Assembly: GCF_014252455.1 (NCBI RefSeq)
Contig: NZ_CP060245.1
Location: 88,173-152,172, forward strand
DNA: 64,000 nt
Source of the DNA: Blattabacterium cuenoti
GTDB lineage: Bacteria > Bacteroidota > Bacteroidia > Flavobacteriales > Blattabacteriaceae
Direction of reading: 5' to 3'
Positions 38,344-47,640 of this stretch are shown one piece after another (position 1 is the first letter of the stretch; each line of letters begins with the position of its first letter). The translations under genes were made by a program, and so were the position numbers. Under the pieces are notes generated by a model that was not told the DNA's origin, did not search any database, and saw only the letters and a list, made by a program, of their open reading frames with translations.

Positions 38344-38823
38344 CTAAGAAGTTGTTAAAATAATAAATAATGGTTGATCATAATCAACTGGAGATGCATC
38401 TTCTACAAGAATTTTAATAATTTTTCCTTCTACTTCAGATTCTATATCATTAAATAATTTCATCGCTTCTATAACACAAACTTTAGTTCCTATTTTAATA
38501 TTATCTCCTATTTTTACAAAAGGTTTTTTATCTGGATGAGGTTTTCTATAAAAAGTTCCAATCATCGGAGATTGAATAGTTTGAAATTTATTTTTTTTAT
38601 CATCTTTTAATTCAGATTCTAATTTAGAAAATCTATCAGAAATATCTGAACTTCTATAGGAGGTAGAAATATTTCTTAAAATTGGATTTAATGATTTTTT
38701 ATTTTTTTGATTAACAATTTTATTTTTAATATAAATTTTAGTTTCTCCTATTTTAATTTTGATTTCATCAATTTCTAATTGAGAAATAAATTGAATAAAT
38801 GATTGAATATTTTTTAAATCCAT
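38344..38823 (-). CDS. accB: Biotin carboxyl carrier protein AccB
   Basis: AccB carries biotin for acetyl-CoA carboxylase. The biotinylated lysine is K122 in IEAMKLFND, in a C-terminal biotinyl domain (about 82-159) beginning IQSPMIGTFYRKPHPD. The N-terminal half is charged and linker-like. At 159 aa the size is typical. accC follows after 8 bases. Confidence 0.96.
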   Translation of the reverse strand: MDLKNIQSFIQFISQLEIDEIKIKIGETKIYIKNKIVNQKNKKSLNPILRNISTSYRSSDISDRFSKLESELKDDKKNKFQTIQSPMIGTFYRKPHPDKKPFVKIGDNIKIGTKVCVIEAMKLFNDIESEVEGKIIKILVEDASPVDYDQPLFIILTTS

Positions 38824-38831
38824 AAATAGGA

Positions 38832-39011
38832 TTATTTTTCTAATACTATTTTTCCTTTATAATAAAGTTTGTTATCATGCCAATATGCATGATGATATAA
38901 ATGTTTTTTAGAAGTTAAAGAACATTTAACTAATAAAGGTTCTTTAATTTTTATATGTGTTCTTCTTTTATTTTTTCTAGATTTAGATTGTCTTCTTTTA
39001 GGATGTGCCAT
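38832..39011 (-). CDS. rpmF: 50S ribosomal protein L32
   Basis: A 59-aa bL32. It begins MAHPKRRQSKSRKNKRRTH, the invariant L32 signature, and continues to HHAYWHDNKLYYKGKIV. The zinc-binding cysteine pairs of some L32 proteins are absent. It lies 8 bases upstream of accB. The ATG at 39011 gives the conserved N-terminus exactly. Confidence 0.95.
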   Translation of the reverse strand: MAHPKRRQSKSRKNKRRTHIKIKEPLLVKCSLTSKKHLYHHAYWHDNKLYYKGKIVLEK

Positions 39012-39123
39012 ATTATCATATTTTTTTATTCATTGCTAATTTATAAAAATTAAATGCTCTATAAGAAGAATTAAAAATAATTTTTTATCTTTTAAAAAAG
39101 CATATCCTTTAATTTATTTTTAT

Positions 39124-40599
39124 ATGGATAAATTAACTCAAAAACGTAAAGATTATTCTAAATGGTATAATGATATTATCATAAAATCTGGATTAGCAGA
39201 TTATTCTGGAATTCGTGGTTTTATGATTATTAAACCATATGGTTTTTCTATATGGGAAATGATAAAAAAAAAATTAGATAAAATGTTAAAAGTAACAGGA
39301 CATAAAAATGTTTATTTTCCTTTACTTATTCCTAAATTTTTTTTTGAAAAAGAAAAACAACATATTCAAAATTTTTCCAAAGGATGTGCTATAGTTACGC
39401 ATTATAAATTAAAAAATGACAATAAAAATAAAGAAGAATTAGTAATAGATACAAAATCTAAATTAAAAGAAGAATTAGTTATTAGACCTACTTCTGAAAG
39501 TATTGTATGGGAAACTTACCGAAGATGGATTCATTCTTATAGAGATCTTCCTATACTTTTTAATCAATGGGGTAACGCTATTAGATGGGAAATGCGTACT
39601 CGTTTATTTTTAAGAACTTCTGAATTCTTATGGCAAGAAGGACATACGGCACATTCTAATAAAAAAGAAGCAATAGAAGAATCTAAAAAAATATTAAATT
39701 TATATACTCATTTTTCGGAAAAATATATGGCAATTCCCGTAGTACAAGGAATAAAACCATATATGGATAAATTTTCTGGATCGGAAATTACTTATTGTCT
39801 TGAAGCTCTTATGCAAGATGGAAAATCTTTACAAATTGGAACTTCTCATTTTCTTGGACAAAATTTTTCTAAAGCTTTTGATGTTAAATTTACTAATAAA
39901 AATGGTATAAAAGAATATGTATGGGGGACTTCATGGGGAGTTTCTACTAGATTAATAGGTGGATTAGTTATGTTACATTCCGATAATAATGGTTTAATAT
40001 TACCTCCAAAAATAGCGCCGATTCAAATTGTTATTATTCCTATTTTTAAAAATAAAAACGAATTAAATAAAATTAATGAAATTGTTGAAAAAATAAAAAA
40101 AAATATTGAAATTAAAGGTATTAGTGTAAAATATGATAATAGAGAATTTTTTACTCCTGGATGGAAATTTAATGAATACGAAATGAAAGGTATTCCTATA
40201 AGAATTCATATAGGAAAAAATGAAATTAAAAAAGAACAAATAGAAATTGTACGAAGAGATACTTATGAAAAAATATATATATCTTTTAATAAAATAAGTT
40301 TAATGATACCAAAAATACTTGAAAAAATACAAAATAATATCTATCAAAGAGCTTTAAATAGAAAAAAAAAATTAAGTATTAATTCGGATAATTATGAAGA
40401 TTTTAAAGAAAAAATAAAAAATACCGGTGGGTTTATTTTTTCTCATTGGGATGGAACAATTAATACTGTAAAAAAAATTCAAAAGGAAACAGAAGCTACT
40501 ATCCGTTTTATCCCTATAAAATATACAAAAGAAATTGGAAAATGTATTTATTCAGGTAAACCTTCTATTCAAAGAGTTGTTTTTTCTAAATCTTATTAA
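39124..40599 (+). CDS. proS: Prolyl-tRNA synthetase (short, archaeal/eukaryotic-type)
   Basis: ProS charges tRNA-Pro. Class II motifs are visible: RPTSESIVWETYRRW, RWEMRTRLFLRTSEFLWQEGH and a C-terminal GGLVMLHSDNNG. At 491 aa and without the inserted editing domain it is the archaeal/eukaryotic-type ProRS found in many Bacteroidota. The C-terminus ends in SKSY, a Tyr end typical of this type. It overlaps the convergent pyrD by 14 bases. Confidence 0.96.
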   Translation: MDKLTQKRKDYSKWYNDIIIKSGLADYSGIRGFMIIKPYGFSIWEMIKKKLDKMLKVTGHKNVYFPLLIPKFFFEKEKQHIQNFSKGCAIVTHYKLKNDNKNKEELVIDTKSKLKEELVIRPTSESIVWETYRRWIHSYRDLPILFNQWGNAIRWEMRTRLFLRTSEFLWQEGHTAHSNKKEAIEESKKILNLYTHFSEKYMAIPVVQGIKPYMDKFSGSEITYCLEALMQDGKSLQIGTSHFLGQNFSKAFDVKFTNKNGIKEYVWGTSWGVSTRLIGGLVMLHSDNNGLILPPKIAPIQIVIIPIFKNKNELNKINEIVEKIKKNIEIKGISVKYDNREFFTPGWKFNEYEMKGIPIRIHIGKNEIKKEQIEIVRRDTYEKIYISFNKISLMIPKILEKIQNNIYQRALNRKKKLSINSDNYEDFKEKIKNTGGFIFSHWDGTINTVKKIQKETEATIRFIPIKYTKEIGKCIYSGKPSIQRVVFSKSY

Positions 40600-41533
40600 A
40601 AAAATTTAATTTTCCTATAATTTCATTAATAGAGGAATAATTTTTTTTTTTCAAAATATATATTAATTCTTTAATTAATCTATCAAATACCGTTGGTCCT
40701 TCTTTTAAAAATTGTGTTCCAACTTGAACTGCCGATGCTCCACATAATAGATGTTCAAATATATCTTTTCCAGTCGAAATGCCACCACATCCTATGATAG
40801 CAATATCTTTACGAAGATAAGTATAAAATTTACGAATATTAGCTAATGCAAATGGTTTAATAGATCTACCTCCAATACCACCAAATCCTTCTTTTGGTTT
40901 AATCACTACGGATTCTTTATTAAAATCAATAAAAAGACCATTTGGTAAACTATTAATACAAGTAACAAAATGAATAGGATATTTATTTAAAATTAATGCC
41001 ATTTTTCTAAAATGAATATCCTCAAAATATGGAGGTAATTTAATTCCTAAAGGTTTTTTATAAAATTTAAATAAATTTTTAAAAAAATGTGAAATTTTAG
41101 AAAAATTATATCCTAATATTGTATTTTTTTTAAAAATATTAGGACAAGATATATTTAATTCTATAGCATTAATTTTAGAAGAAAAATTTGCTTTACGAAG
41201 AAGAAGATAATTTTCTTCTAAAGAAAATCCTGATAAGGATAAAAAAAATGGTTTTTTATATTTTTTTTTTTCAAAAAAATTTAAATAAAAATCAATTCCA
41301 AGATTTGGTAATCCCATAGAATTAATACTGCCTATATCCCATTCAAAATATCTTGGTGACAAATTCCCTTTTCTAGATTTTATGGTACAACTTTTTGTAA
41401 TTAAAGCCCCAGAAGAACTATGAATAAGATCCGATAATTCTTTTTCTGTAGTACAAAGTATTCCTGATGCGTTCATAATACAGGGATTTAATTTTATACC
41501 ATTAATATTAGTAGAAATATCTATTTTTTTCAT
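40586..41533 (-). CDS. pyrD: Dihydroorotate dehydrogenase, class 1A (fumarate type)
   Basis: PyrD oxidises dihydroorotate to orotate. The 315-aa sequence follows the class 1A (Lactococcus PyrDA, yeast URA1) pattern: MNASG near the start, GSINSMGLPNLG, the active-site Cys in ELNISCPN, then VVIKPKEGFGGIGG and FEHLLCGASAVQVGT. It has no N-terminal membrane helix of the class 2, quinone-linked enzyme. Known class 1A enzymes use fumarate as electron acceptor. It is divergent from the fused pyrE-pyrF gene, 63 bases apart, so the last three pyrimidine steps share one locus. Confidence 0.93.
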   Translation of the reverse strand: MKKIDISTNINGIKLNPCIMNASGILCTTEKELSDLIHSSSGALITKSCTIKSRKGNLSPRYFEWDIGSINSMGLPNLGIDFYLNFFEKKKYKKPFFLSLSGFSLEENYLLLRKANFSSKINAIELNISCPNIFKKNTILGYNFSKISHFFKNLFKFYKKPLGIKLPPYFEDIHFRKMALILNKYPIHFVTCINSLPNGLFIDFNKESVVIKPKEGFGGIGGRSIKPFALANIRKFYTYLRKDIAIIGCGGISTGKDIFEHLLCGASAVQVGTQFLKEGPTVFDRLIKELIYILKKKNYSSINEIIGKLNFFNKI

Positions 41534-41596
41534 GATGTTAAATATATACGAATCCTAAAAGGATAAAATTTATAACTTTATCAAAATAGGTTTTTT

Positions 41597-42952
41597 ATGG
41601 AAGAAAAAGAACAATTTTTTTTAAAAATTTATCAATTAGGAATTATTAAATTTGGTCATTTTACATTAAAAAGTGGAATAAGTTCCCCTATCTATATAGA
41701 CTTTCGTCCAATTGCTTCTAGACCAAATTTATTAATTAAATTATCGGATTTACTTCTTAAAGAAGTTTCATCTCACACATTTGAATTAATTTGTGGAGTC
41801 CCTTATGCTGCTTTACCTATAGCTACCACTGTATCTTTAAGATCTAATATCCCTTTAATTATTAAAAGAAAAGAAAATAAAGGATATGGAACAAAAAAAA
41901 TGATAGAAGGTATTTACAAAAAAGGACAAAATTGTCTTCTCATAGAAGATGTCATAACTAGTGGAGATAGTTTATTAAAAACTATAATAGATCTTGAAAA
42001 AGAAGGATTAATTATACAAAATATTTTATCCATTCTTGATCGTGAACAAGGAGGAATAGATAATCTAAAAAATAGAGGTTTTAATATACAAACTTTATTT
42101 CGTATTAAAGAAATTTTAAATATGTTAAAACAGAAACATCTTTTAAAAAAAAAAGAAATACATATTATTCAATTTTTTAAAAAAAAAAATAATAAAATAC
42201 AAAAAAAACGTATTTCTTACGAAGAAAAAAAAGAAAAAATAATTCATCCAATAGGAAAAAAACTTCTTGAAATAACATTAAAAAAAAAAACTAATTTAAT
42301 ATTTTCTGCAGATTTAATACATTCTAAAAATATTTTAAAATTAGTAAATTTAATTGGAGATATAATTTGTGGATTAAAACTTCATGTAGATATTATTAGT
42401 GATTTTTCATTTTCTTTCATTACATTACTTAAAAAAATTTCTATAGAAAAAAAATTTTTATTATTTGAAGATAGAAAATTCTGTGATGTAGGCCATACCA
42501 ATTATCTTCAATTACATCATGGAATACATAAAATATCATCTTGGGCTGATGTAATTACAGTACATGTTATTTCGGGAAGTGATAGTATAAAAAATTTAAA
42601 GATACCTTCTCATATGGGATTAATTACGGTATCAGAAATGTCTTCTAATGGAAGATTATCTGATGATTCATATATAAAAAAAGCTTTAAATATTTCTTTA
42701 AAAAATCCAAAAGTTATTGGAACTGTTGCACAAAGAAAAGTAGATGATAGATTATTATTATTTACTCCTGGTATACATTTTACTATTTCAAAGAATAAAG
42801 GAAATATATATATTCATCCTAATCAAGCTTTTAAAAAAAATAAAAGTGATTTTATTATTGTAGGAAAAGCTATATATCAATCCAATAATCCAAAAATTTT
42901 AGCAGAAAAATATAGAGAAGCAGGATGGAAAGCATATGAAAATGGACTTTAA
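41597..42952 (+). CDS. Bifunctional UMP synthase (PyrE-PyrF fusion)
   Basis: A 451-aa fusion of orotate phosphoribosyltransferase (about 1-190) and OMP decarboxylase (about 225-451), covering the last two steps of UMP synthesis. The PRPP motif is LLIEDVITSGDS (114-125). The decarboxylase tetrad is K261 in GLKLHVDIISDF and D292/K294/D297 in EDRKFCDVG. Both halves and the linker (IIHPIGKKLLEI, KTNLIFSADL) align by eye with human UMPS, including GYGTK and LDREQGG. Bacteria usually encode separate PyrE and PyrF. Divergent neighbour of class 1A pyrD. Confidence 0.93.
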   Translation: MEEKEQFFLKIYQLGIIKFGHFTLKSGISSPIYIDFRPIASRPNLLIKLSDLLLKEVSSHTFELICGVPYAALPIATTVSLRSNIPLIIKRKENKGYGTKKMIEGIYKKGQNCLLIEDVITSGDSLLKTIIDLEKEGLIIQNILSILDREQGGIDNLKNRGFNIQTLFRIKEILNMLKQKHLLKKKEIHIIQFFKKKNNKIQKKRISYEEKKEKIIHPIGKKLLEITLKKKTNLIFSADLIHSKNILKLVNLIGDIICGLKLHVDIISDFSFSFITLLKKISIEKKFLLFEDRKFCDVGHTNYLQLHHGIHKISSWADVITVHVISGSDSIKNLKIPSHMGLITVSEMSSNGRLSDDSYIKKALNISLKNPKVIGTVAQRKVDDRLLLFTPGIHFTISKNKGNIYIHPNQAFKKNKSDFIIVGKAIYQSNNPKILAEKYREAGWKAYENGL

Positions 42953-43042
42953 ATCTTTTTTTTAAAAAAAATTAATAGTATTCATTATATTTTTGTTTAA
43001 TTTGTAATAGATAATATAATGAACAATAGAATATAAAATTTT

Positions 43043-43615
43043 ATGGAATGGATTAATTCATTAATCAGTTGTTTTATGATTCTTTTTAGTATCATAGATA
43101 TTCTAGGGAACGCACCTATTATTATGGGGTTTAAATCTAAAGGAAATATTATAGAAACTAAAAAAGTAATTATCACTTCACTTTTGATATTTTTATCTTT
43201 TTTATTTTTAGGACAACCTCTTCTAAAAATTATTGGAATAGATGTACACTCTTTTTCTATAGCAGGATCTATTGTTTTATTTTTAATTGGATTAGAAATG
43301 ATATTAGGAATAGATCTTCATAAAATAAATAATAATGCTCAAACTTCTATTGTCCCAATAGCATTTCCACTTATAGCTGGACCAGGATCGTTAACTACTT
43401 TAATTTCTTTAAGAACTACTTATGATGTCAATATTATTCTTTTATCTCTTATTTTGAATATGATAGTAGTTTATTTCGTTTTAGAGAAATGTGATATTAT
43501 TGCTCAAAAAATAGGAAATAATGGTTTAGATATTTTAAAAAAAATATTTGGAATTGTTTTATTAGCTTTTGCAGTAAAAATTTTTGGATCTAATGCTCGT
43601 CAATTATTTATATAA
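43043..43615 (+). CDS. MarC family membrane protein
   Basis: A 190-aa polytopic protein of the MarC (UPF0056) family with six hydrophobic segments. Conserved pieces are IDILGNAPI, GQPLLKIIGI, SFSIAGSIVLFLIGLEMI and AFPLIAGPGSLTTLI. The family has no established substrate. It ends 17 bases from convergent rnpA. A TATTTTTG at 42988-42995 could be its promoter but no -33 box is seen. Confidence 0.9.
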   Translation: MEWINSLISCFMILFSIIDILGNAPIIMGFKSKGNIIETKKVIITSLLIFLSFLFLGQPLLKIIGIDVHSFSIAGSIVLFLIGLEMILGIDLHKINNNAQTSIVPIAFPLIAGPGSLTTLISLRTTYDVNIILLSLILNMIVVYFVLEKCDIIAQKIGNNGLDILKKIFGIVLLAFAVKIFGSNARQLFI

Positions 43616-43632
43616 AGGGGAGTGTTGTAACT

Positions 43633-43980
43633 TTAATGAATTTGATTTAATATTTTTTTAATAGATGTATCAATTATTTTAAATGTCGGTAAAAATAAAC
43701 CCTTATAAATAAAAACTATATATATTTTGTTAAAATTTATTTTTTGTTCTAAAATATATTTATTAAATAAAAGTGAAGCTCGGAATAAGCGTTTTATTTT
43801 ATTTCTATGAACAGATTTTTTGAATATTTTTTTTTTTACTAAAATACCAATTAATTTTATTAATGTAGTTTTTTTTTTTCTTTTTTCTAAAAAATAAGCT
43901 ATTTTAATAGGAAATACTGATAAAAAATTTCCATATTCTAGAATATCTCCTACATTTTTTTTTAATGAAAAAATTTTCAT
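43633..43980 (-). CDS. rnpA: RNase P protein component
   Basis: RnpA is the protein subunit of RNase P. The RNR motif is in [13 protein letters not shown], and the fold is preceded by [13 protein letters not shown]. At 115 aa it is of usual size. Its start overlaps the fbp stop by 4 bases, not the common rpmH-rnpA neighbourhood. The RNA partner rnpB is at 32141-32427. Confidence 0.93.
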   Translation of the reverse strand: MKIFSLKKNVGDILEYGNFLSVFPIKIAYFLEKRKKKTTLIKLIGILVKKKIFKKSVHRNKIKRLFRASLLFNKYILEQKINFNKIYIVFIYKGLFLPTFKIIDTSIKKILNQIH

Positions 43981-44984
43981 TTATTATTATTTGTTTCAAT
44001 TTTTATAAATTCTTCTAATTTAGAAACCATAGAAAAAGATCCACAAATAAATGGAGTTCTTTGATGTAAATATAAAGGTTCTATATCGAGAATCCTTTTT
44101 TTTCCATCAGAAGCTTTTCCACCTGCTTGTTCTGTTAAAAAAGCTATAGGATTACATTCATAAAGTAATCTTAATTTTCCATTTGGCGAATGAGCTGTTT
44201 GAGGATAAATATATATTCCACCTTGTATCATATTTCTATGAAAATCTCCAACTAAAGATCCAATATATCGTGCTGTATATGGACGACTTTCTTTTTTTTC
44301 TTGACAATATTTTATAAAATTTTTAATTCCTTTAGGAAATCTTTCATAATTTCCTTCATTAATAGAATAAATTTTTTCTATTTTAGGAAAATGAAGATTA
44401 GGATGAGATAAATAAAAAGTTCCAACTGAAGGATCTAATGTAAAGCCATGCACTCCATTTCCTGTAGTATAAACTAATATAGTGGAAGATCCATAAATAA
44501 TATATCCGGATAGTATTTGTTGATTCCCTTTTTGTAAAAAATCTTCTATAGATAAATCTATTTGCATAGAAGATTTTCTTATATATACTGAAAATATAGT
44601 TCCAATAGATACATTGACATCTATATTAGAAGAACCATCTAGTGGATCAATTAAAACAATATATTTATTTTGTCCTATATTTTCATTTTCTCCAATTAAT
44701 ATAAAATCTTTACTTTCTTCTGAAGCAATTCCACAAACTACATTTCTACTTTTAAATGATTCAATGAAAACCTTATGTGCAAAATTATCCAATTTTTGTT
44801 GATTTTCTCCTTGAACATTAGTTATCCCTGTACTTCCTATTTTTTCAGTTAACCCTGCTTTATTTACTTCCTTATTAATTGCTTTAGCCGCTAATTTTAT
44901 AGAACTAAACAATCTTAATAAAGATTCTGTAGAATAAGTAAAGCGATCTCTATTTTCTATAATAAATTCTCCTAATGTATACAT
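43977..44984 (-). CDS. fbp: Fructose-1,6-bisphosphatase class I
   Basis: Fbp hydrolyses fructose-1,6-bisphosphate to fructose-6-phosphate, the committed step of gluconeogenesis. The metal site [12 protein letters not shown] is intact, and [11 protein letters not shown] and [12 protein letters not shown] lie toward the C-terminus. At 335 aa it has normal length. Its retention suggests sugar phosphates are made from amino acids or other non-sugar carbon. It is the first gene of the fbp-rnpA pair. Confidence 0.96.
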   Translation of the reverse strand: MYTLGEFIIENRDRFTYSTESLLRLFSSIKLAAKAINKEVNKAGLTEKIGSTGITNVQGENQQKLDNFAHKVFIESFKSRNVVCGIASEESKDFILIGENENIGQNKYIVLIDPLDGSSNIDVNVSIGTIFSVYIRKSSMQIDLSIEDFLQKGNQQILSGYIIYGSSTILVYTTGNGVHGFTLDPSVGTFYLSHPNLHFPKIEKIYSINEGNYERFPKGIKNFIKYCQEKKESRPYTARYIGSLVGDFHRNMIQGGIYIYPQTAHSPNGKLRLLYECNPIAFLTEQAGGKASDGKKRILDIEPLYLHQRTPFICGSFSMVSKLEEFIKIETNNNK

Positions 44985-45054
44985 AATGTATGAAGAATGA
45001 TTTTTATTAGATTATTTAATAAATATCAGATTTTTTTATTAATTTAGTTTTTTA

Positions 45055-45816
45055 ATGAAAATTATTAAACAATCATTAATATTATTATGGCGTTCTTGGT
45101 TTTTTTTTATCAATATATTTTTAATTCCATTATGGGCTGGAGCTTCTATCCCATTTCTTTTTAAGGATAAATATTATCACATTGCATATTGGTTTCATCA
45201 AATATGGGCTAGATGGAATCTCTTTCTTATGGGATTTTGGTATGTTTTAGAAAAAGATAAAGAAATATTAGATAAAAATAAACAATATGTCATCATTAGT
45301 AATCATAGTTCTATTATGGATATAATGTTAATTTATTCTTTAATGAGACATCATCCTTTAGTTTTTCTAGGAAAAGCAGAATTAGCTAAACTTCCTTTTT
45401 TTGGTTTTGTTTATAGAAAAAGTAATATATTAATCGATAGAAAAAATTTATTCAGTTGCATGAAAGTATTTAAAAAAATACAAGAAAAAGTAGATTCTGG
45501 AAAAAGTGTTTGTATTTTTCCAGAAGGGAGAGTTCCTAAATCATCTATTTTTTTAGATACTTTTAAAAGTGGTGCTTTTTTTATTGCTATCAAAAAAAAA
45601 ATTCCTATTATTCCATTTACTATTGCAGATATAAAAACAAAATTTCCTAGTTTTCCTTTTATAAAAGGGGCTCCTGGAAAAATAAGAATTAAACAACATC
45701 ATTCTATATCTACAACAAATTTATCTTTAAAAGATAAAAATTTTTTAAAAAAAAAATGTTTCAATTTAATTAAATACCAACTAGAAAAATTTGAAAAAGA
45801 AAAAATTAAAAAATAA
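45055..45816 (+). CDS. plsC: 1-Acyl-sn-glycerol-3-phosphate acyltransferase
   Basis: PlsC makes phosphatidic acid at the membrane. The acyltransferase motif is H84-x4-D89 in NHSSIMD, and the substrate-binding motif is FPEGRVPKSS. There is an N-terminal hydrophobic segment (about 8-35). At 253 aa it is typical. rnhA follows after two bases. It is divergent from fbp. Confidence 0.93.
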   Translation: MKIIKQSLILLWRSWFFFINIFLIPLWAGASIPFLFKDKYYHIAYWFHQIWARWNLFLMGFWYVLEKDKEILDKNKQYVIISNHSSIMDIMLIYSLMRHHPLVFLGKAELAKLPFFGFVYRKSNILIDRKNLFSCMKVFKKIQEKVDSGKSVCIFPEGRVPKSSIFLDTFKSGAFFIAIKKKIPIIPFTIADIKTKFPSFPFIKGAPGKIRIKQHHSISTTNLSLKDKNFLKKKCFNLIKYQLEKFEKEKIKK

Positions 45817-45818
45817 TA

Positions 45819-46313
45819 ATGGTAAATAATCATTCAATTCATATATATACCGATGGATCTTCTAAAGGTAATCCTGGCCCTGGAGGATATGCTACTTTTA
45901 TAGAAAAAATAGGGACTTATTATAGAAAAATTATTTCTGAAGGATTTCGTTATACAACAAATAATCGTATGGAATTATTAGCTGTCATCATTGGTTTAGA
46001 AAAAATTTCAAAAAAAAAACAAAATATTGTTGTATTTACGGATTCTAAATATATCATAAATACTATTCAAAATAATTGGATTGATAAATGGAAAAAAAAT
46101 AATTTTTATAAAAAGAAAAATGTTGATTTATGGATTCGATTTTTAGATATTTTTTCTCAACATTTTATTTCATTTCAATGGATTAAAAGTCATGGACTTA
46201 ATTATATTAATGATTATTGTGATCGATTATCTATACAAGCTTCAAAAAATAAAAAATTAAAAATAGATCATGTATATGAAAAACAAAATATACAAAATTT
46301 TATCTCTAGCTAA
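45819..46313 (+). CDS. rnhA: Ribonuclease HI
   Basis: RNase HI cuts RNA in RNA-DNA hybrids. The active-site residues D12 (IYTDGSSKGNPGPGG), E52 (NNRMELLAV), D75 (FTDSKYI) and the C-terminal DYCD region with KSHG before it are all present. At 164 aa it is standard. Its stop shares CTAA with the convergent methyltransferase gene. Confidence 0.95.
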   Translation: MVNNHSIHIYTDGSSKGNPGPGGYATFIEKIGTYYRKIISEGFRYTTNNRMELLAVIIGLEKISKKKQNIVVFTDSKYIINTIQNNWIDKWKKNNFYKKKNVDLWIRFLDIFSQHFISFQWIKSHGLNYINDYCDRLSIQASKNKKLKIDHVYEKQNIQNFISS

Positions 46314-47098
46314 TAAGTAGTAGTATATTTTCTTTGTCTAATACCCTCATATAGTATAATAGATAATGCATTACTTACATTCAAAGAATCAATTTGTCCA
46401 AACATAGGAATAGTAATTATTTTATCAGCATTTTTAAACCAAATATTAGATGCCCCTTTTTTTTCTGATCCTAAAACTATAGCTAAATTTGAAGTAATTT
46501 TAGTATTATATAATTGTATAGATTTTTTATGAAATCCTAAAACTAAAATTGTTATTTTTTTTTCTTTAAGCCAAGAAATAATAGAATTTGTTTCTTCTAT
46601 AAAAATTTTTTTTGTAAAAACACTTCCTAAACTACATCTAATCACATTTTTGTTAAAAATATATGTTTTCATATTACACAATATAATCAAATGGACTCCT
46701 ACTGCATCTGCTGTACGTAATATAGATCCCAAATTCCCTGGTTTTTCTATTCCATCTAATATTAAAATAAAAGGATTTTTAGGAATTTTTATATGTTTTA
46801 TTTTATTAAAAATTTTTTCTTTAAATAAAGAAATAATTCCACCTGAATTTTTTCTATATGCTAATTTTTTAAATATTTTAAAACTAATAAAAATTACAAG
46901 ATGATTAAAAGGTTTAATAATATCATACTGATTAAATATTTTTTTACAAATAAATATTTCTATAGGGGAGAAATTCCCTTTGATAGCCATTTCAAATTCT
47001 TTTACTCCTTCCACAAGGAATATTTTTTTATCATATCTTTTATAAATTAAATACTTAATCTTTATATTGCGTAAACTATATATTTTTTTCATATTCAT
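46310..47098 (-). CDS. TrmH/SpoU family RNA methyltransferase
   Basis: A 262-aa SpoU (SPOUT) 2'-O-methyltransferase. An N-terminal substrate-binding domain (about 1-90) precedes the catalytic motifs EKPGNLGSILRTADA, LGSEKKGAS and a final SLNVSNALSIILYE. It probably methylates rRNA or tRNA; the target is not evident. Start is divergent from the broken dCMP deaminase. Confidence 0.92.
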   Translation of the reverse strand: MNMKKIYSLRNIKIKYLIYKRYDKKIFLVEGVKEFEMAIKGNFSPIEIFICKKIFNQYDIIKPFNHLVIFISFKIFKKLAYRKNSGGIISLFKEKIFNKIKHIKIPKNPFILILDGIEKPGNLGSILRTADAVGVHLIILCNMKTYIFNKNVIRCSLGSVFTKKIFIEETNSIISWLKEKKITILVLGFHKKSIQLYNTKITSNLAIVLGSEKKGASNIWFKNADKIITIPMFGQIDSLNVSNALSIILYEGIRQRKYTTTY

Positions 47099-47118
47099 TG
47101 AATATAAAAAATCTTCGA

Positions 47119-47564
47119 ATGAATCAAAAAATTTATAACAAAAAGTATGATATTTATTATATGAATGTAGCTATACAATATTCTAAATTATCTTTTTGTA
47201 AAAAAAAAAAGTAGGAGCTATTATTGTTAAAAACAATCGTATTATATCTAATGGATATAATAAAACTCCTAGTGTATTTGATAATATATGTGAAGATACA
47301 AATGGAAATACTAAATGGTATGTTTTACATGCAGAAGCTAATGCTATTTTAAAATTGACTATTTCTTATAAATCTTGTGAAGGAGCTTTTTTATATATTA
47401 CACATTTTCCATGTAAAGAATGTAGTAAATTAATTTATCAATCTAAGATTAAAAGAGTTATATATTTACATAAAGATATCATCAATAATGATATATTAAA
47501 TTTTTTTCATCAATCAAAAATTATAATATATCAAATTAATATTTTTACCCAGATGGCGGAATAG
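47119..47564 (+). pseudogene. dCMP deaminase with a frameshift at an A11 tract
   Basis: Two adjacent frames together encode a complete dCMP deaminase (ComEB-type). The first, from ATG 47119, reads to SKLSFCKKKK and stops at TAG 47212 directly after eleven A residues (47200-47210). The second continues with VGAIIVKNNRIISNGYN, the zinc motif HAEAN and PCKEC. Twelve A residues would give an unbroken 149-aa protein matching family members across the joint. It is therefore either a one-base loss in progress, a sequencing error, or a gene rescued by slippage. The enzyme supplies dUMP for ThyA (54960-55757). Its 3' end overlaps tRNA-Leu(CAA) by 18 bases. Confidence 0.85.
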
Positions 47565-47627
47565 GTTTACGCGCTGGACTCAAAATCCAGTGATTTTATC
47601 ATGCGGGTTCGAATCCCGCTCTGGGTA
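47547..47627 (+). tRNA. tRNA-Leu(CAA)
   Basis: An 81-nt class II tRNA. The acceptor ACCCAGA pairs with TCTGGGT, the anticodon stem CTGGA/TCCAG has loop CTCAAAA giving CAA, and the T arm reads GGTTCGAATCC. CCA is not encoded. Its first 18 bases are also the last codons of the dCMP deaminase frame on the same strand, so the two transcripts may compete or be processed apart. Confidence 0.95.
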
Positions 47628-47640
47628 TTTATTATTTTTT

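Noticed and set aside
42988-42995. TATTTTTG elements upstream of marC and thrA (also 50165-50172)
   Set aside because: They match TAnnTTTG but lie 47-48 bases from the start codons and lack a -33 box; such matches are expected by chance at this base composition.
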